Positions 24,963 to 39,560 of a stretch of DNA of 64,000 nt are shown here, one piece after another (position 1 is the first letter of the stretch; every line of letters starts with the position of its first letter). The notes beneath the pieces are model-generated. The model had not been told where the DNA came from. It saw only the letters and a program-made list of their open reading frames with translations, and searched no databases. Position numbers and translations under genes: made by a program. Source of the stretch: Myxocyprinus asiaticus (taxonomy: Eukaryota; Chordata; Actinopteri; Cypriniformes; Catostomidae); assembly GCF_019703515.2 (NCBI RefSeq), contig NC_059372.1:25518931-25582930 (forward strand). The letters are read 5' to 3'.

Positions 24963-27900
24963 AAATTAACATTATTAAGTTAACTAATGCTGTTAACTTG
25001 TGTCAAATAAAACCTTATTGTAAAGTGTTACTGAAAACCATTCTCTTTTTGGTTCCACAGAGGTTTGAAACAACATGAAGGTGAGTAAATAATGACAGAA
25101 GTTTTATTTAGTGGTGAACTATCCCTTTAATAATAAAATTACAATAATAACAAATTATCCATTCATGTATTATTATTTCTAATTAAGTATTATAAGAAGG
25201 TAAAAAGCAAACACTACAAATGCTGACGATAGGGAAATGCAGCATTCACAAACCACTTTAATGTACTGTATATTCTAGTTAATCAAATTTCCAATCTGTA
25301 CCAACATATGAACAGTCTTTGAGTTAAAATGGTAGCATGTCTCTAAATGACCAATTTAGGCCACTGATTGGATTTTGCCGAGTAGCATTTGTGCTTTACA
25401 AGATTTGTGAAAAATACTGCAAAGAGAAGACAAACACATGCAAAGCTAATTCCATTAATGAAATATCCACATGCAGGGAAGTGGAAGATTTTATACCGCA
25501 GCCAATCATCTTGCAAAAAAATTATGCGTTTTTATTTGTGCAAATAAAATGTAACGTTAGGCTACAACATTGAAAGCTAGTTAAGGTGCTTTCATTTATC
25601 ACATTATAATATGTATATGTACAACACTATACATTTATGTGTTTTTAATGACTGATAGAGAGGGAGAAAAAAAACTGATCCGCTCAGCACCTACATGACA
25701 AGTGCATTTATGGATAATGGAGTTTTTAAAACTGAGATCAAACGAAATGCATGGTAAACATTCAACAAAAAGAAAAAACTTGGGTAAAAAAGGAAAAACA
25801 TTAACCATGGGTCAGTAAGATGCAATGACCTTCTCCAAATTTCACTTGCAAGATGGACAGGAGAGTCACAGAACTCAATCATTCTACGGCATACCAGTTT
25901 TAATAGGAATTTCTGGAAATATTCAGCATTTTATGGACATTGTCAGGTTTCTCAAACCAGGAAAAGAGGGCAAACTATCACAAATCCAAGACATAAAATG
26001 CTTTCGGAGACAGGAGGTCAGAACTCTCACTGAGGGTACCATGTACCTTCTATGATGAATGTTCTTGATTTTGAAGTGTTAAATGGATCTCCTGGTGATA
26101 AACAAATAAACAAAAGACTGTGAAAAGAGGTTTACCAACCAGCAAATGGAATGAAATCTTTGGAAGAAAAGAAAAAGCAGCAGAACTAGACCACAGCGGA
26201 CTCTGCAAATCCCTGTTTAATGGGACCACACTTGAAGTCTGGGTCACGAAATGTGTGCACAAGCACGAGCAATCATCTTTACAGAGACATGACCTCTGAA
26301 GCATTAGGCTCAGTCTCTGCTACTAATCAGTTTAGCTACATAACCTTCACAGCTGTACAGCATGGTATCTTCACAGTTTTAAAGGGATAGTGAAAATTCT
26401 GTCATAATTCACTCACCCTCTTGTTGTTCTAAACCCGTATGTCTTTCTTCCTTGGAACACAAAAGGAGATGTTAGGCAGAGTGACAGCCTCAATCACCAT
26501 TCACTTTCATTGTATGAAAACAAGATGAAGAAAAAGTGAATGATGACTGAGGCTAACATTCTGCTTAACATCTCCTTTTGTGTTCCATGCAAGAAGAGAA
26601 AGTCATATGGATTTTGAACAACAAGAGCACGAGTAAATGACAAATTTAAATATTTCACAACAGTTTGTGACTGATAGACTGGAACAGTCTCAAGAAAGGC
26701 AATATCAGCCAATCAGGACTTTGAAGAAATGAGGCAATAAAATCACATTGGTCAGTTGCTGATGTCGACAAGATTGTCATGCTATAGTGCTGTGAATATA
26801 TTCTTGATGTAACCTAAACATCTTTCAATCATGCTTGTTTGGTTGTTTATCCCTTTAAATCAATGTGCATTATAAAAAGGAAGTTCATAAACAGTGTTGC
26901 TTTCCTCCATGTTTTTAAGCACTTCACATGGAGGATGTACTGTAAGTCAATTTAATGCTTTTGTAAAACTCAAAAGCAAGACCATGCCATTTTCTTTAAC
27001 TAAATTATGACTTGACTTAAGCGTTAACTGCATTATGGATGCAACTGCTATGGTGCCAGCTTGAATACTCTTTACAGGCAACATGCTCCATTCACAAGAT
27101 AATCATTTATCTCATATGACATTAATTTATCCTTCTGTAAATTATATCTGTCCTCGGATTTCTATATTAATGGTATGATTAGATTACTGCAGTAATAAAG
27201 TTCAGGTTTCTGCTGTTGGTCTCTGTGTGTTTGACATAAATATTTCTTTTACGAGTTGAGAGGTGGGTGACTGGGTTCCATGCTTCAGTGCAAAGTCAGT
27301 TTTTGACCAAATCAAGCTTAAAGTGATAGTTCAGAAAAATGAAAGTTCTCTCATCATTTACTCACCCTCATGTGATCCCAGATGTGTATGACTTTCTTTC
27401 TTCTGCAGAACACAAACAAATATTTTTAGAAGAATATCTCAGCTCTGTAGGTCCATACAATGCAAGTAATTGGTGACCAAATTGGTGAAGCTAAAAAAAT
27501 CACATAAGGGCAGCATAAAAGTAATCCATAAGACTCTTGTCTTCTGAAGCAATGCAATCACTTTGGGTGAGAAACAGATCAATGTTTCAAATGTATTTAT
27601 TTTTTTTTACTATAAATATCCTCTTTCAGAATGTAAAGTAAAAGTGAAAGTAGAGATTTATAGTAATAAAACAAAATGACTTAAATATTGATCTGTTTCT
27701 CACCCACACCTATCATATCGCTTCTGAAGATATAGATTTTACCACTGGAGCCTTATGGCTTAATTTTATGCTGCCTTTTTGTGCTTTTTGGAGCTTGAAA
27801 GGTCTGGTCACCACTTGCATTGTATGGACCAGGGGTCGGCAACCTTTTTGACATGGAGTGCCATTATTTACTTTACTGGTTAATGGCTGTGCCGACGTCC

Positions 27901-30900
27901 CGTACTGCCCCAAAATCACGCAGAGCGGTAATCTCTAGTACGCAAGCAATAGCGAGAGAGGATCAGGCTATTTTATTTATATTATGTTTTTCGCACCTGC
28001 ATTCCAATCTACATCTTGATGTAATCCTTCCTCATGATCACGCAGCGTGTTTTCATCAGATGAATGGGAGACTAAACACTATTAAAGTGTGATGAGACTC
28101 ACGCTGCCGCGTGCAAGCCATTCCCACATCACAAGCCGATCAACTATTTAGCCCTTTTCAGTGAATCGCACCTAAAAAATCCTAAAACTTTATTTCCAGG
28201 TTTAATTTATATTTTGAATTGACCACGATGTGTTTTTTTTTTGTTGTTTTTTTTAATCGTTTCTTGTAATTTTGAGTGTGACCACGGTTTAAGGAGGGTG
28301 TACCTGTATGCTGGGTTGGAAATCTCAAGGATTAATAGTGGTGTTTTCCTTATTCCATGACATGTTGTTCTGAAAGCAAAAAGAAACAAATGAAACACAG
28401 AATGTAGGCTGTCATCTGCGCAGCCTGACCAAAGCAACGGAGGTGCATTTTAACTTGCAAGATTAACCGAACGTGAAGTGCGAATGGCTTGCACGCGCTG
28501 CACGAATCAGTTGGGTACTGCAGCCTCGTCACATTTAACTTTTTGTTTAGCCTCCCATTCAGCTGATGAAAACACGCTGCGTGATCATGAGGAAGGATTA
28601 CATCAAGATGCAAACTGGAAAGCAGGTGCGGAATTTCATATAAATAAAATAGACTACTCCTCTCTCTCCTCTCTCGCCGTTACTGGCGTGCCAGTAATTA
28701 CCCCTCCGCATGCCAGTGCCATAGGTTTCCGACCCCTGGTATGGACTAACAGAGCTGAGATGTCCTGCTAAAAATCTTAATTTGTGTTCAGCAGAAGAAA
28801 GAAAGTCATACACATCTGGGATGGCATGAGGGTGAGTAAATGATGAGAGAATTTTCATTTTTGTGTGTACTATCTCTTTAAGTGAGCCATTCCAGCTGCT
28901 GGTAGTCACAGATGCAAACACACACAGCAGAAATGGGTACGACTGCCCAGCATCTTGACATGCACACCTACCTTCCATTGGTGTGTTGGGGTCGGGTCTG
29001 TTAGCAAACACTACATCCACATACTCTAACTGCAGTCTCTCCAGTGACGCTCTTAAACCTGAAAGGTCAGAAAACAAATTATTGCTTTTTAATGACTGTG
29101 CTTCAATATTTAAATGAAATGAAATGAAATCTTTGGAAGAAATGGAATTCATTCAGGAATGAAGAACTGAAGAGGGGTTAAGACATGTGTAATTATTTGG
29201 CCCTGTTTTGGCCTAGAAATATTTGACCTCAAGATTTAAAACACAATCCTAAGTATTTCCAACATGACTTACCTTCTATTATGTGTTTCCGGGACAAGCC
29301 TCTCTCCGTTTCTGCTCTAAAATACAAACAAAAGGGTAATTTACACAAAGTGATAATTAAGTGAATTGAACTTGATTGATGGATCAAATTGGTGCATCTG
29401 GTTAGGTAAATTCAGTATAAGTCATAATTAAAGAGACAGTTCATCCAAAAATGAACATTTTGTCATTATTTACTCACCCTCAAGGTGTCCCAAACATGTA
29501 TGATTTTCTTTTTTACTTGGAACACAAAATGAGACTGGGCTGGATACTAGTCTCCGTCACCATTCCCTTTTATTGCATCTCTTTTCATACATTGAAAGTG
29601 AGTGGTGACTGAGGCTATGTTTCAACCTAACAGGTTTGGAAAGACATGAGGGGGTTTAAATAACAACAGAATTCCTATTTTGGGGTGAACTATTATTTGA
29701 ATACAGATTCTGATGGTATATGAGGCTAATTAATATCAAAATGTAGTTGTTGATTTTTTCTACATTTCCCCAGTGTAAGCACTGTGGAAATCTAAAGCCA
29801 TGAATGTTTGATTGTGACCTCACATCAAAGCTTGGCTTTGGCCTTTAATTTGCCCTGAGTGAAAGAGCACAGCTCAGAGGTGGGATCCGACCTGGACTGC
29901 GGATAGGAAACAATTAGAGCTGCGGCACTAGCCTATTTACAGAGTGAGGGTCAGTAGCACTTCCTTATCTATTTAACACACACAATCAAAATAAAGGAGA
30001 GCATCATTAACCTGATGCCCCTGTTCTCCTCACAACAGGAGGTACATACATTATATAAATCATCATAAACCTCTTCCTGACATACTGTACATACATGTAA
30101 AACAAAACACTTACTTTCCACCCCAGAATATCTTGGTGGTGATGACCAAACTGGAGCGTCTGTGCAAAGCATGAGATAAAATTGTTGAAAACAGAACAAA
30201 AGCAAGAAAATGCCAGACATAATTGGGCAAACAACAATACAAACAACAGTTTACACAGAGAACAAAAATATATGAACTAAGTCATCCAAGTTTGTTACTC
30301 ATTATTAATTTCGTGTTAAAGGGATAGTTCACCCAAAAATGAAAATTCTCTCATCATTTATTCACCCTCATGCCATCCCAGATGTTTATGACATCTTCTG
30401 GAGAACACAAATGAAAATTTTTAGAAGAACATTTCAGCTCTGTAGGCCCTCATAATGCAAGTGAAAGGGTACCAACATTTTGAAGGTCCAAAAAGCATAT
30501 AATGGCAGTGTAAAAGTAATCCATAAGACTCCATAAGGTTAAAATAATATCTTCAGAAGCGGTATGATAGGTGTGGGTGAGAAACAGATCAATATGTAAG
30601 TCTTTTTTCCCCCTAAAATCTCCACTTTCACTTTCATTTTCACATTCTTCTTCTTTTGTTTTTGGCACTTTGCATTCTTCGTGCATATCGCCACCTACTG
30701 GGCAGGATGGAGAATTTATAGTGAAAAAGGACTTAAATATTGATCTGTTTCTCACCAACACCTATCATATTGCTTCTGAAGATATACTTAACCACTGGAG
30801 TCTTATGGATTACTTTTACGCTACCTTCATACAGTAAGCTTTTTGGACCTTTAAAACGTTGGTCACCATTCACTTGCATTGTGAGGACCTAGAGCTGAGA

Positions 30901-33900
30901 TATTCTTCTAAAAATCTTTGTTTGTTGTTAGCAGAAGAAAGTCATATACATCTGGGATGGCATGAGAGTGAGTAAACGATGAGAGAATTTTCATTTTTGG
31001 GTGAACTATCCCTTTAATAGAATTGTTGTATGAAAGCATTGCTTAACTAAGCTTGGTAAAACTGTATACAAATGCTATTCTGTAAAAAAAAAAAAAAAAA
31101 GAAAAAAAAAGAAAAGATAAATTGCATATATTCTGCAGAGAAGGATCTAAATTAAGGTTATTTGTTGAAGAGCTTTCATGATTAAAATTCTCCTCTCCCG
31201 AGAGGAAAAGATGTTGCAGATTACTTGAAACCACAGTCACTGTTTCTAAAAAGGGCTAAATCTTAAGGCCGAAAATAGACATCTTTCCCTGGGGGGAAAG
31301 AGCCTTTTCGCCTCACTGCTCGCATACAGTGAATGGTTGGATGAATAAAAGCTGATGCTCCCTTAAGTGCAAATTCCACATTAGCCATTCACAAACTAAC
31401 AGGAGCTGCAAGGTACAAGCCAGCTTTTTTTCCATTGAGATGATGTCTGCATTTATTCTCTGAAAGTCTAAGCAGGAGAAAACTACACACAAACATGGCA
31501 CATCACATGAAATGAGAGAATGTGTGTTTTGAACCCTTCAAGTAAACCCCAAAATAGAAAGTCCCATATGATTTTCTTTTGTGGAACCTAAAGGAATATT
31601 TAGCAGAATGTCCAAGCTGCTCTTTTACCAAACAATGAAATTGGATGGGGATCAGGGACAGCCATGGCCACCATTCATTTTCATTGTATGGAAAGGTGTG
31701 CCATGGACATTCTGCTAGAAAACTCCTTTTGTGTTCCATACAGGAAAGTCATACAGGTTTGGAATAACATGAGGGTGAGTAAATGGTGACCAAATTTTCT
31801 TTTTTGGGGTGAACTATCCCTTTAAAGTTGACATGAATTGCTGGTTGCAACCCATATTACTTCCATATGGGTGACAATGCGACATTTTTAAGTGAAACAA
31901 GAAAAAATGTAGGGCGGGATTTGATTTTATCTATCAGGAACTGATAAGATTGTGAAAAGTCGACATTACATATCAGAATGGAGCCAGACCTGAATGAGAG
32001 TTTGTTAAAACTATGCCTAAATAGCTATTTGCCTGTTGATTAACATTATCCAGTAGCCCAACATTCCTAAATAACATCAGTGGAAAAGGAATGTAATTTC
32101 AAAGGAATAGCAAGTCATACATTTTGGTTAAAGATTACAAAGAGAAACAATTTTTCTTTGGAATAGCATGCACAGAGAAATAATTTACACTAAGACCAGA
32201 AAAATGCATTAAGAAAGTAAATAATGTAATTTTTTATTTCATGTTGACTTTAAAAATGTGAAATCAATCTCTCTACCTCCATCCTTTCTTCTTGATGATA
32301 CTGCCGAGAACCATTTCAGCCCTGTAAAAAAAAAAAACAAGGATCAATTACCAGGCTATTATTTTAGCCTAAAGATTTCTCACTTCTCATCACTGGTGAT
32401 TCCCTGTACACAGATCCTGGAGAATTAAGCTAATGAAGCATTTATTTATGAAAGGAACTCCCAGTGTAGACACTGGCAAAAAGCTGTGTGTTTTTTCTCT
32501 TGTGGTTGTTGTCATGAGGATATTTGGAGTAGAGTTTAAACAGGGGAGAGAGTGGAGGGGAGGGAGAGCATCTCTGTGTGGCTAATGACAGATGTTACAT
32601 TTCTGCTCCCAGGACCAATGTGTTCTTCATGAATGGTTCTCCCATCAGCCCTACTGAAGCCATCCTTATGCAGGACTGTGAATCCTTGTGACAGCTTGTA
32701 ACAAATGAAGCGCTATTGGGCTCAAGAGGGCAGCAGATGTCCTTAGACATTCTCACAAACTGCATTAGTCTTCCTCTTTAATAAATAGCAGAGCAGATTA
32801 ATAAAAAAACAAGAGGTCAAGATTTGGTTGGTTAGCATGGCGGCCATGCTAGACCCTTTTGGTAGATACCGTAACTGTACCATCTGGCTACAAAAAGCAT
32901 CTTTCTTTCTTTATGGCCCTTTAAAAATTCCTTTTTTGCAAATATACATTACAGTAGATGTTTTATCAGAGCCCAATTTTTATGGAGGACTCTTAAAGGA
33001 ATAGTTCACCCACAAATGAAAATTCTCTCATCATTTACTCACCCTCGTGCCATCCCAGATGTGTATGATTTTCTTACTTCTGGAAAACAGAAACAAAGAT
33101 TTTTAGTAGAATATCTCAGCTCTGTAGGTCCATACAATGCAAGTGAATGGGGTTAAAAACTTTGAAGCTCCAAAAAACACATAAAGGCAGCATAAAAGTA
33201 AACCATATGACTCCAGTGGTTAAATCCATATCTTGTGAAGCGATTTCATCTATTTTGGGTGAGAACAGTACATCTTGGCATTGCAGTCTCTAGGCATGAT
33301 CATGATTTCAAGCTCGATTACACTTCCTAGTGCTTGACACATGCGTAGAACGCTTAGATGGCACTAAAGGAAGTGTTATCGAGCTTGAAATCATGATTGC
33401 CTTGCTGATGTCAAGATTTATTGTGAAAAAGGAGCTATATTTTGGGCTGCTCTCACCCAAAACTGATTGGATCACTTCAGAAGACATTGATTAAACCACT
33501 GGAGTCTTATGGGTTACCTTTATGCAGACTGTATGTGCTTTTTGGAGCTTCATAGTTTTCGTCACCATTCACTTTGTATTCACACATTGTATGAACCTAC
33601 AGAGCTGAAATATTTTTCCAAAAATCTTTGTTTGTATTCTGCAGAGGAAAGAAAGTCATACGCATCTCAGATGGCATGAGGGTGAGTAAATGATGAGAGA
33701 ATTTTCATTTTTGGGTGAACTATCCCTTTAAAACTGGAAGGCCATGTGCCAGCTGAGCAACTGCAATTGAGATGAATGTGAATGCTCACGGATAGATTTC
33801 TCCAGGTATTATAGATCTCCGTGAGGAAAACCACTGAGTGAACATAGAAAGGCTAGAGTGATGATGTTTATAGAGGACAGTGTGTGTGTGAGTGATAAGG

Positions 33901-36900
33901 GATGGCTTGTTTATCTGTGCTGAAGTGTTTACTGTGTTGTCTTGATTATTCTGCATGAGCTTTAAACGCACTGAGCAGCAGCCTCAATCTCATAGCCAGC
34001 CTGACTTAGCATGAAACACTGATGGATAATGCAACACAAAAACACATAAGGTTCTGTCCTTGTAAACTCGTGAGGTTTGCTTCATTAAAGTGCCATTTTG
34101 TATCGTTAAGTGGATTTTCACTGAGTCAGGTTATTTCCCCTCAACTTTATCAGCAATCCTCTGACATTACAGTTTCATGGCATTGCAGAAAAATAAGATG
34201 CCACTGCTAAATTTACTGTGTGCCAGCAGTTTTGAGGCAATTCACTTTTCCTTTTTTTATTATTGCCTTGTACAAGTAACATCTGCTAACCAACTACTAA
34301 TTTCTATCAGGAAGACTCGCAGATTTGAGTAAAATTTAAGATGACATTTATTTGATGAATATAAAAAACAGAAATGTAATGTCTCTCTTTGGCGTAAGCC
34401 CCGTCTGGCGGTCCGAAGAAGTTGTACTCGGAATGTCATATCCTGCCGGAGATAGGAGGCAGGAGGCGAGGAGCCTACCCCCGTACAGGACAGGACTCAA
34501 CTGGTGACGGTGAGATGGAGGAGGTTGCCATGTTGACATGCTGAAACAGCAATGTGATAGATTGTGAGCAGGCTTATAAAACGATGGTTGATGCATGATT
34601 GGCTAGGAGTAACCTAGCTAATGGTGCAATGATGTACAGCTGCGAGTCTTCCCGCTAGAACTACGCTGCGCTTACATTTCTCTAACTTGGTTGACTTAAA
34701 CATACCTAGTGTACAGTACAGATACCTGAAGGTCTGCAGTATAGTATTATAATCGTACATATTGAATTAATTCACATATTGAATTAATTAGCTTCCTGTT
34801 TTTAATAAGCATGTACCATGTTGTGAAAGGCTGATGTGTGTAATTTTTTTTATGTAAAAATTCTTTAATATGCAGCTTAATATGCAGAGTCGTTTGTAGG
34901 TTGATTTCACCGAAAAGTGTAACGTTGTGGCACTATTGAAACATTTATCTGTTTGAGCAGTCTGTCAAGCCCGACACAGCAACATTGGCTCAACCAATGG
35001 AATGAATTTGGGGTGGGTCTATCTGTTTCTACAACCAATGGAAGTTGGGGGAGTTTTAAGGAATCTGTTTTAAAAATTGGAAATTGGAATTTCATTATGC
35101 AGTTTGAGCTTATTTTCAGTCTTACATTCATTAAAAGATTTTCTGCGACATTTTTAACAGGGGTAAACAGAACACAGTGATTTGGTTTCCTGAAAAAACA
35201 TACAGAAAAGTTCTATACTGTCCTATAAAAGACCAAAACGTTGCTAAAATTAGACTTAATTCTTTACTAATCTCTCCACAAGTGAGTGTAAATCCCTATC
35301 TTTGATGAGGAGTGCAGCAATGAATGATGGCATATGTAGAGACAGTACTCACTTCCCTGCAGCATACACCTCAGCCGTGTCAAACAGATTAATGCCATTC
35401 TCATAGGCGAGCGTCATCAGCTGCTCAGCTATCTGACAGCATACAGAGAGTGATGGAAGAGATAACAAAAACAGAGTGATAAATTGACAGTTAAAGGGAG
35501 GAATTATAGCTTTCTGTCGTCTTCAGCAGTACAAAAATAAACTGAGATGGGTTTAATTGTATGTATCACATCTTGTTGTGCTGCTATTTGGTTACTGTAC
35601 AGCACAGGCTGATTAAAGCTACACTAAGTATTCTGCAGAGATGGTCATTGTGGTTTAAAAGGTCCACTAAGTAATTTTTTGTTGATGTTTCACCAGTCAA
35701 TACGACAGTGGTCTTGGGCTTTATACCGACACATTGTAGAAATATTAGCAGGCGTATTATCACCCATGATTAAATTATTCCACAATAGAAGGCATCTTAT
35801 AAATAGAGAGGTTATCAAGATACAAGTAGGATTCGGTTGGTCATGTGATCTCAACCATGAGGAGGGACCACACTTATGGGATTCCAAAAATAAAACAGCG
35901 TTTTCTAGGCCACTAATATAACTTTATTCTTCGTCTCATGTGAGCGATCATCATTTTAAACATATCTGTAATACATATATATATATATATCATATATATT
36001 TCACAATGTTACATGTTAAGTGCTATTGTCCAGTTATTAGTGACTAAACAAAAAGAGTAACAGTCTAATAAATCCCTACCTCATCTGTGATTTGACCACC
36101 AAAGGTCACCCAGGTGCCTGAAGAGAAAATAGACAGGTAATGAAAGAACTCAGATGTGCAGTGTGACTACTTTCATGAAGTATTGTGCAACTGTACAACA
36201 GCCAGCAATTAGAGGATCTGTGAATACAGACATTATTCAAGGTCCAGAGAATTTAATACACAATCAGTTATAGTAAAGAATAGTTACTGCATGTTTTACT
36301 CACCCAGCCCTAGACATGATACCCGTAAACCGGATTTTCCAAGGTTCCTGAAAACAGAGAGAACATCTATCAAATACTCTATCACATGGAAAAATTAGAT
36401 GTAATCATAATGATAAATGCCATTACAATTAAAAAGAGTGATTTTTCAATGGACAGAGAGCAGTCAGTGTCATACATACAGGGTTCCCACTCCTTTTGAC
36501 CAAATATTTTCCATGACTTGTGATGGTAAGGATTTTTAAAAGTAATTCCATGAAGACTGCACTCATAAAAAGCAATTCCTAGCCAATGCAATATTTTAGA
36601 GCCGAGTATAAGTAGGAAAATGTATACTGTAGGAATTAACCACTTTTTCATTACTTTATTTTTTTTTACCTTTTCCAGGCCTGTAAGCCCCAATTTCAAA
36701 ATTCCATGAGCATGGGAACACCGTAAGTAAATAGCTCTGCACTGCAGTAGGCCTTTCTTCCTGTTATACAAGTTTCAAACTGTTCTACAAAATACACGTG
36801 TGTGCCCTGTGGTCAGCAGCACACAGTAAAGAAGAAAAGAAATCTAAATTGAATGTTTTTTTTTTATTATTATGACTGAGTAATCCTTGTGTGACCTGGG

Positions 36901-38217
36901 GCCAAAAGCTAGAGAGGTTGAAGTCTTTTATTGTAACTCTACCTCACAGACAGAGGAAGTTGTCAGAGATTGAAATCTAGCCTGGATACAGCACTACAGT
37001 ACCTTCTGTCAGATGGACTAATCAGAGGGCCAGCTGGGCCTTTTGTTCGATATCTTTTGAGTTTGCAAAGAGCCAAGGTTATAGTGCTCAGCAGTTATTA
37101 CACAAGCACACAGTCAAGGACACATTCAAGACTGCCTTTAATTTCAATGAGCTTTTGTTTTGATGTGAAGCAATTTACGATCAACCCTGACAGGCACAAA
37201 ATATGTTGTTTTAAAACACTTTTTTATGATTTCTAAGAAAACATTTAAAAACCTTTTAGAACAGGATGACAAAGCTTATGAAAGGGTACAGAAACATGTG
37301 AAAAATTACCTAAATCATTTATCTTTGAGAGACATTCCTGAGACCTAACCAATCACGTTTTCACCACATATGAAAACAAATGCATTACACATAGACTTAA
37401 GGAAAGTATGTGGGTAGCAAAATAAATGGAACAAATCTAAAGATCGTGAGAAGATAAGAAATCCTCTAATGCCAAAACAATGTTAAACATTTACTGAAAA
37501 TAAACAAGGTTACTGTACATGTACATGTAAAGAGCACTTTCACATTGCGGTCTAGACTTCAAAATGTGCAACGCACAGTACATAAATTAACAACCACAGT
37601 CAATATTTTACATACTGTCTGTCTTCCTATTGCATTCAGAATCTGCATACACTTTTTGCATTTCGGGTCAGTTTTGACCCGGTGGAATTCAAGCTTATGA
37701 ATCATTCAACTGTTCATACATGTAAAAAGATTTATATTTTCGGCATGTTAACTGACAAATGTAAAAGTTATTAATATGCCATTTTTTTTAAATAATACAA
37801 TTTAGAAATTCTGTGACCTTTCAATATATACATTAACTACAGCAAAACCAGTGTGATACATGTGAAGACAACTTTTGTTTTATCTACAATTTATTGAATT
37901 TTGGTCTAAATAGAACATAATATACAATTTATATTAACATCTAATAAGAGAATTACTAGTAATTTGAATTTGTGTATGTGTGTGCATGTCTGTAAACAAG
38001 ATGCATTGCCACTGAGAGACAAAAAAGTGTGTGAGAGAGTATGGAAAAGAGGCTAAATGTAAGTGTTTATATGAAAAAATCTAATTCATAGATGTACAAA
38101 AAAATCTACATAATATCATGTGCAAAGCCACAATTGATTCCCAGGTCAAAATTGCCCCATGAACGCAAAATATGTCTTTTTTAAAACGGTTATATCACAA
38201 TTTCATTACAAAATCTG

Positions 38218-38281
<64 letters not shown>

Positions 38282-39500
38282 TATATTGCCAAAAGTATCC
38301 GCTCACCCATCCAAATAATTGAATTCAGGTGTTCCAATCACTTCCATGGCCACAGGTATATAAAATGAAGCACCTAGGCATGCAGACTGCTTCTACAAAC
38401 ATTTGTGAAAGAATGGGCCGCTCTCAGGAGCTCAGTGAATTCCAGCGTGGTACTGTGATAGGATGCCACCTGTGCAACAAGTCCAGTCGTGAAATTTCCT
38501 CACTACTAAATATTCCACAGTCAACTGTCAGTGGTATTATAATAAAGTGGAAGCGATTGGGAATGACAGCAACTCGTAAAATGACAGAGCGGGGTCAGCG
38601 GATGCTGAGGCGCATAGTGCGCAGAGGTCGCCAACTTTCTGCAGAGTCAATCGCTACAGACCTCCAAAGTTCATGTGGCCTTCAGATTAGCTCAAGAACA
38701 GTGCGTAGAGAGCTTCATGGAATGGGTTTCCATGGCCAAGCAGCTGCATCCAAGCCATACATCACCAAGTGCAATGCAAAGCGTCGGATGCAGTGGTGTA
38801 AAGCACGCCGCCACTGGACTCTAGAGCAGTGGAGACGCGTTCTCTGGAGTGACGAATCATGCTTCTCCATCTGGCAATCTGATGGACGAGTCTGGGTTTG
38901 GCGGTTGCCAGGAGAACGGTACTTGTCTGACTGCATGTGCCAACTGTGAAGTTTGGTGGAGGGGGATTATGGTGTGGGGTTGTTTTTCAGGAGCTGGGCT
39001 TGGCCCCTTAGTTCCAGTGAAAGGAACTCTGAATGCTTCAGCATACCAAGAGATTTTGGACAATTCCATGCTCCCAACTTTGTGGGAACAGTTTGGGGAT
39101 GGCCCCTTCCTGTTCCAACATGACTGCGCACCAGTGCACAAAGCAAGGTCCATAAAGACATGGATGAGCGAGTTTGGTGTGGAAGAACTTGACTGGCCTG
39201 CACAGAGTCCTGACCTCAACCCGATAGAGCACCTTTGGGATGAATTTGAGCAAAGACTGTGAGCCAGGCCTTCTCGTCCAACATCAGTGTCTGACCTCAC
39301 AAATGCGCTTCTGGAAGAATGGTCAAAAATTCCCATAAACACACTCCTAAACCTTGTGGAAAGCCTTCCCAGAATAGTTGAAGCTGTTATAGCTGCAAAG
39401 GGTGGGCCGACATCATATTAAACACTATGGATTAAGAATGGGATGTCACTTAAGTTCATATGCGTCTAAAGGCAGGTGAGCGAATACTTTTGGCAATATA

Positions 39501-39560
<60 letters not shown>

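Noticed and set aside
28598..29152. 184-codon - strand ORF as a separate protein
   Set aside because: It contains kcnab2 exon 8 and otherwise reads through intron and a hAT element.
38329..38949. 206-codon ORF as a possible host DNA-binding protein
   Set aside because: It is the frame-shifted first half of a Tc1 transposase within matching terminal repeats; the true start is the internal MGRSQELS methionine.
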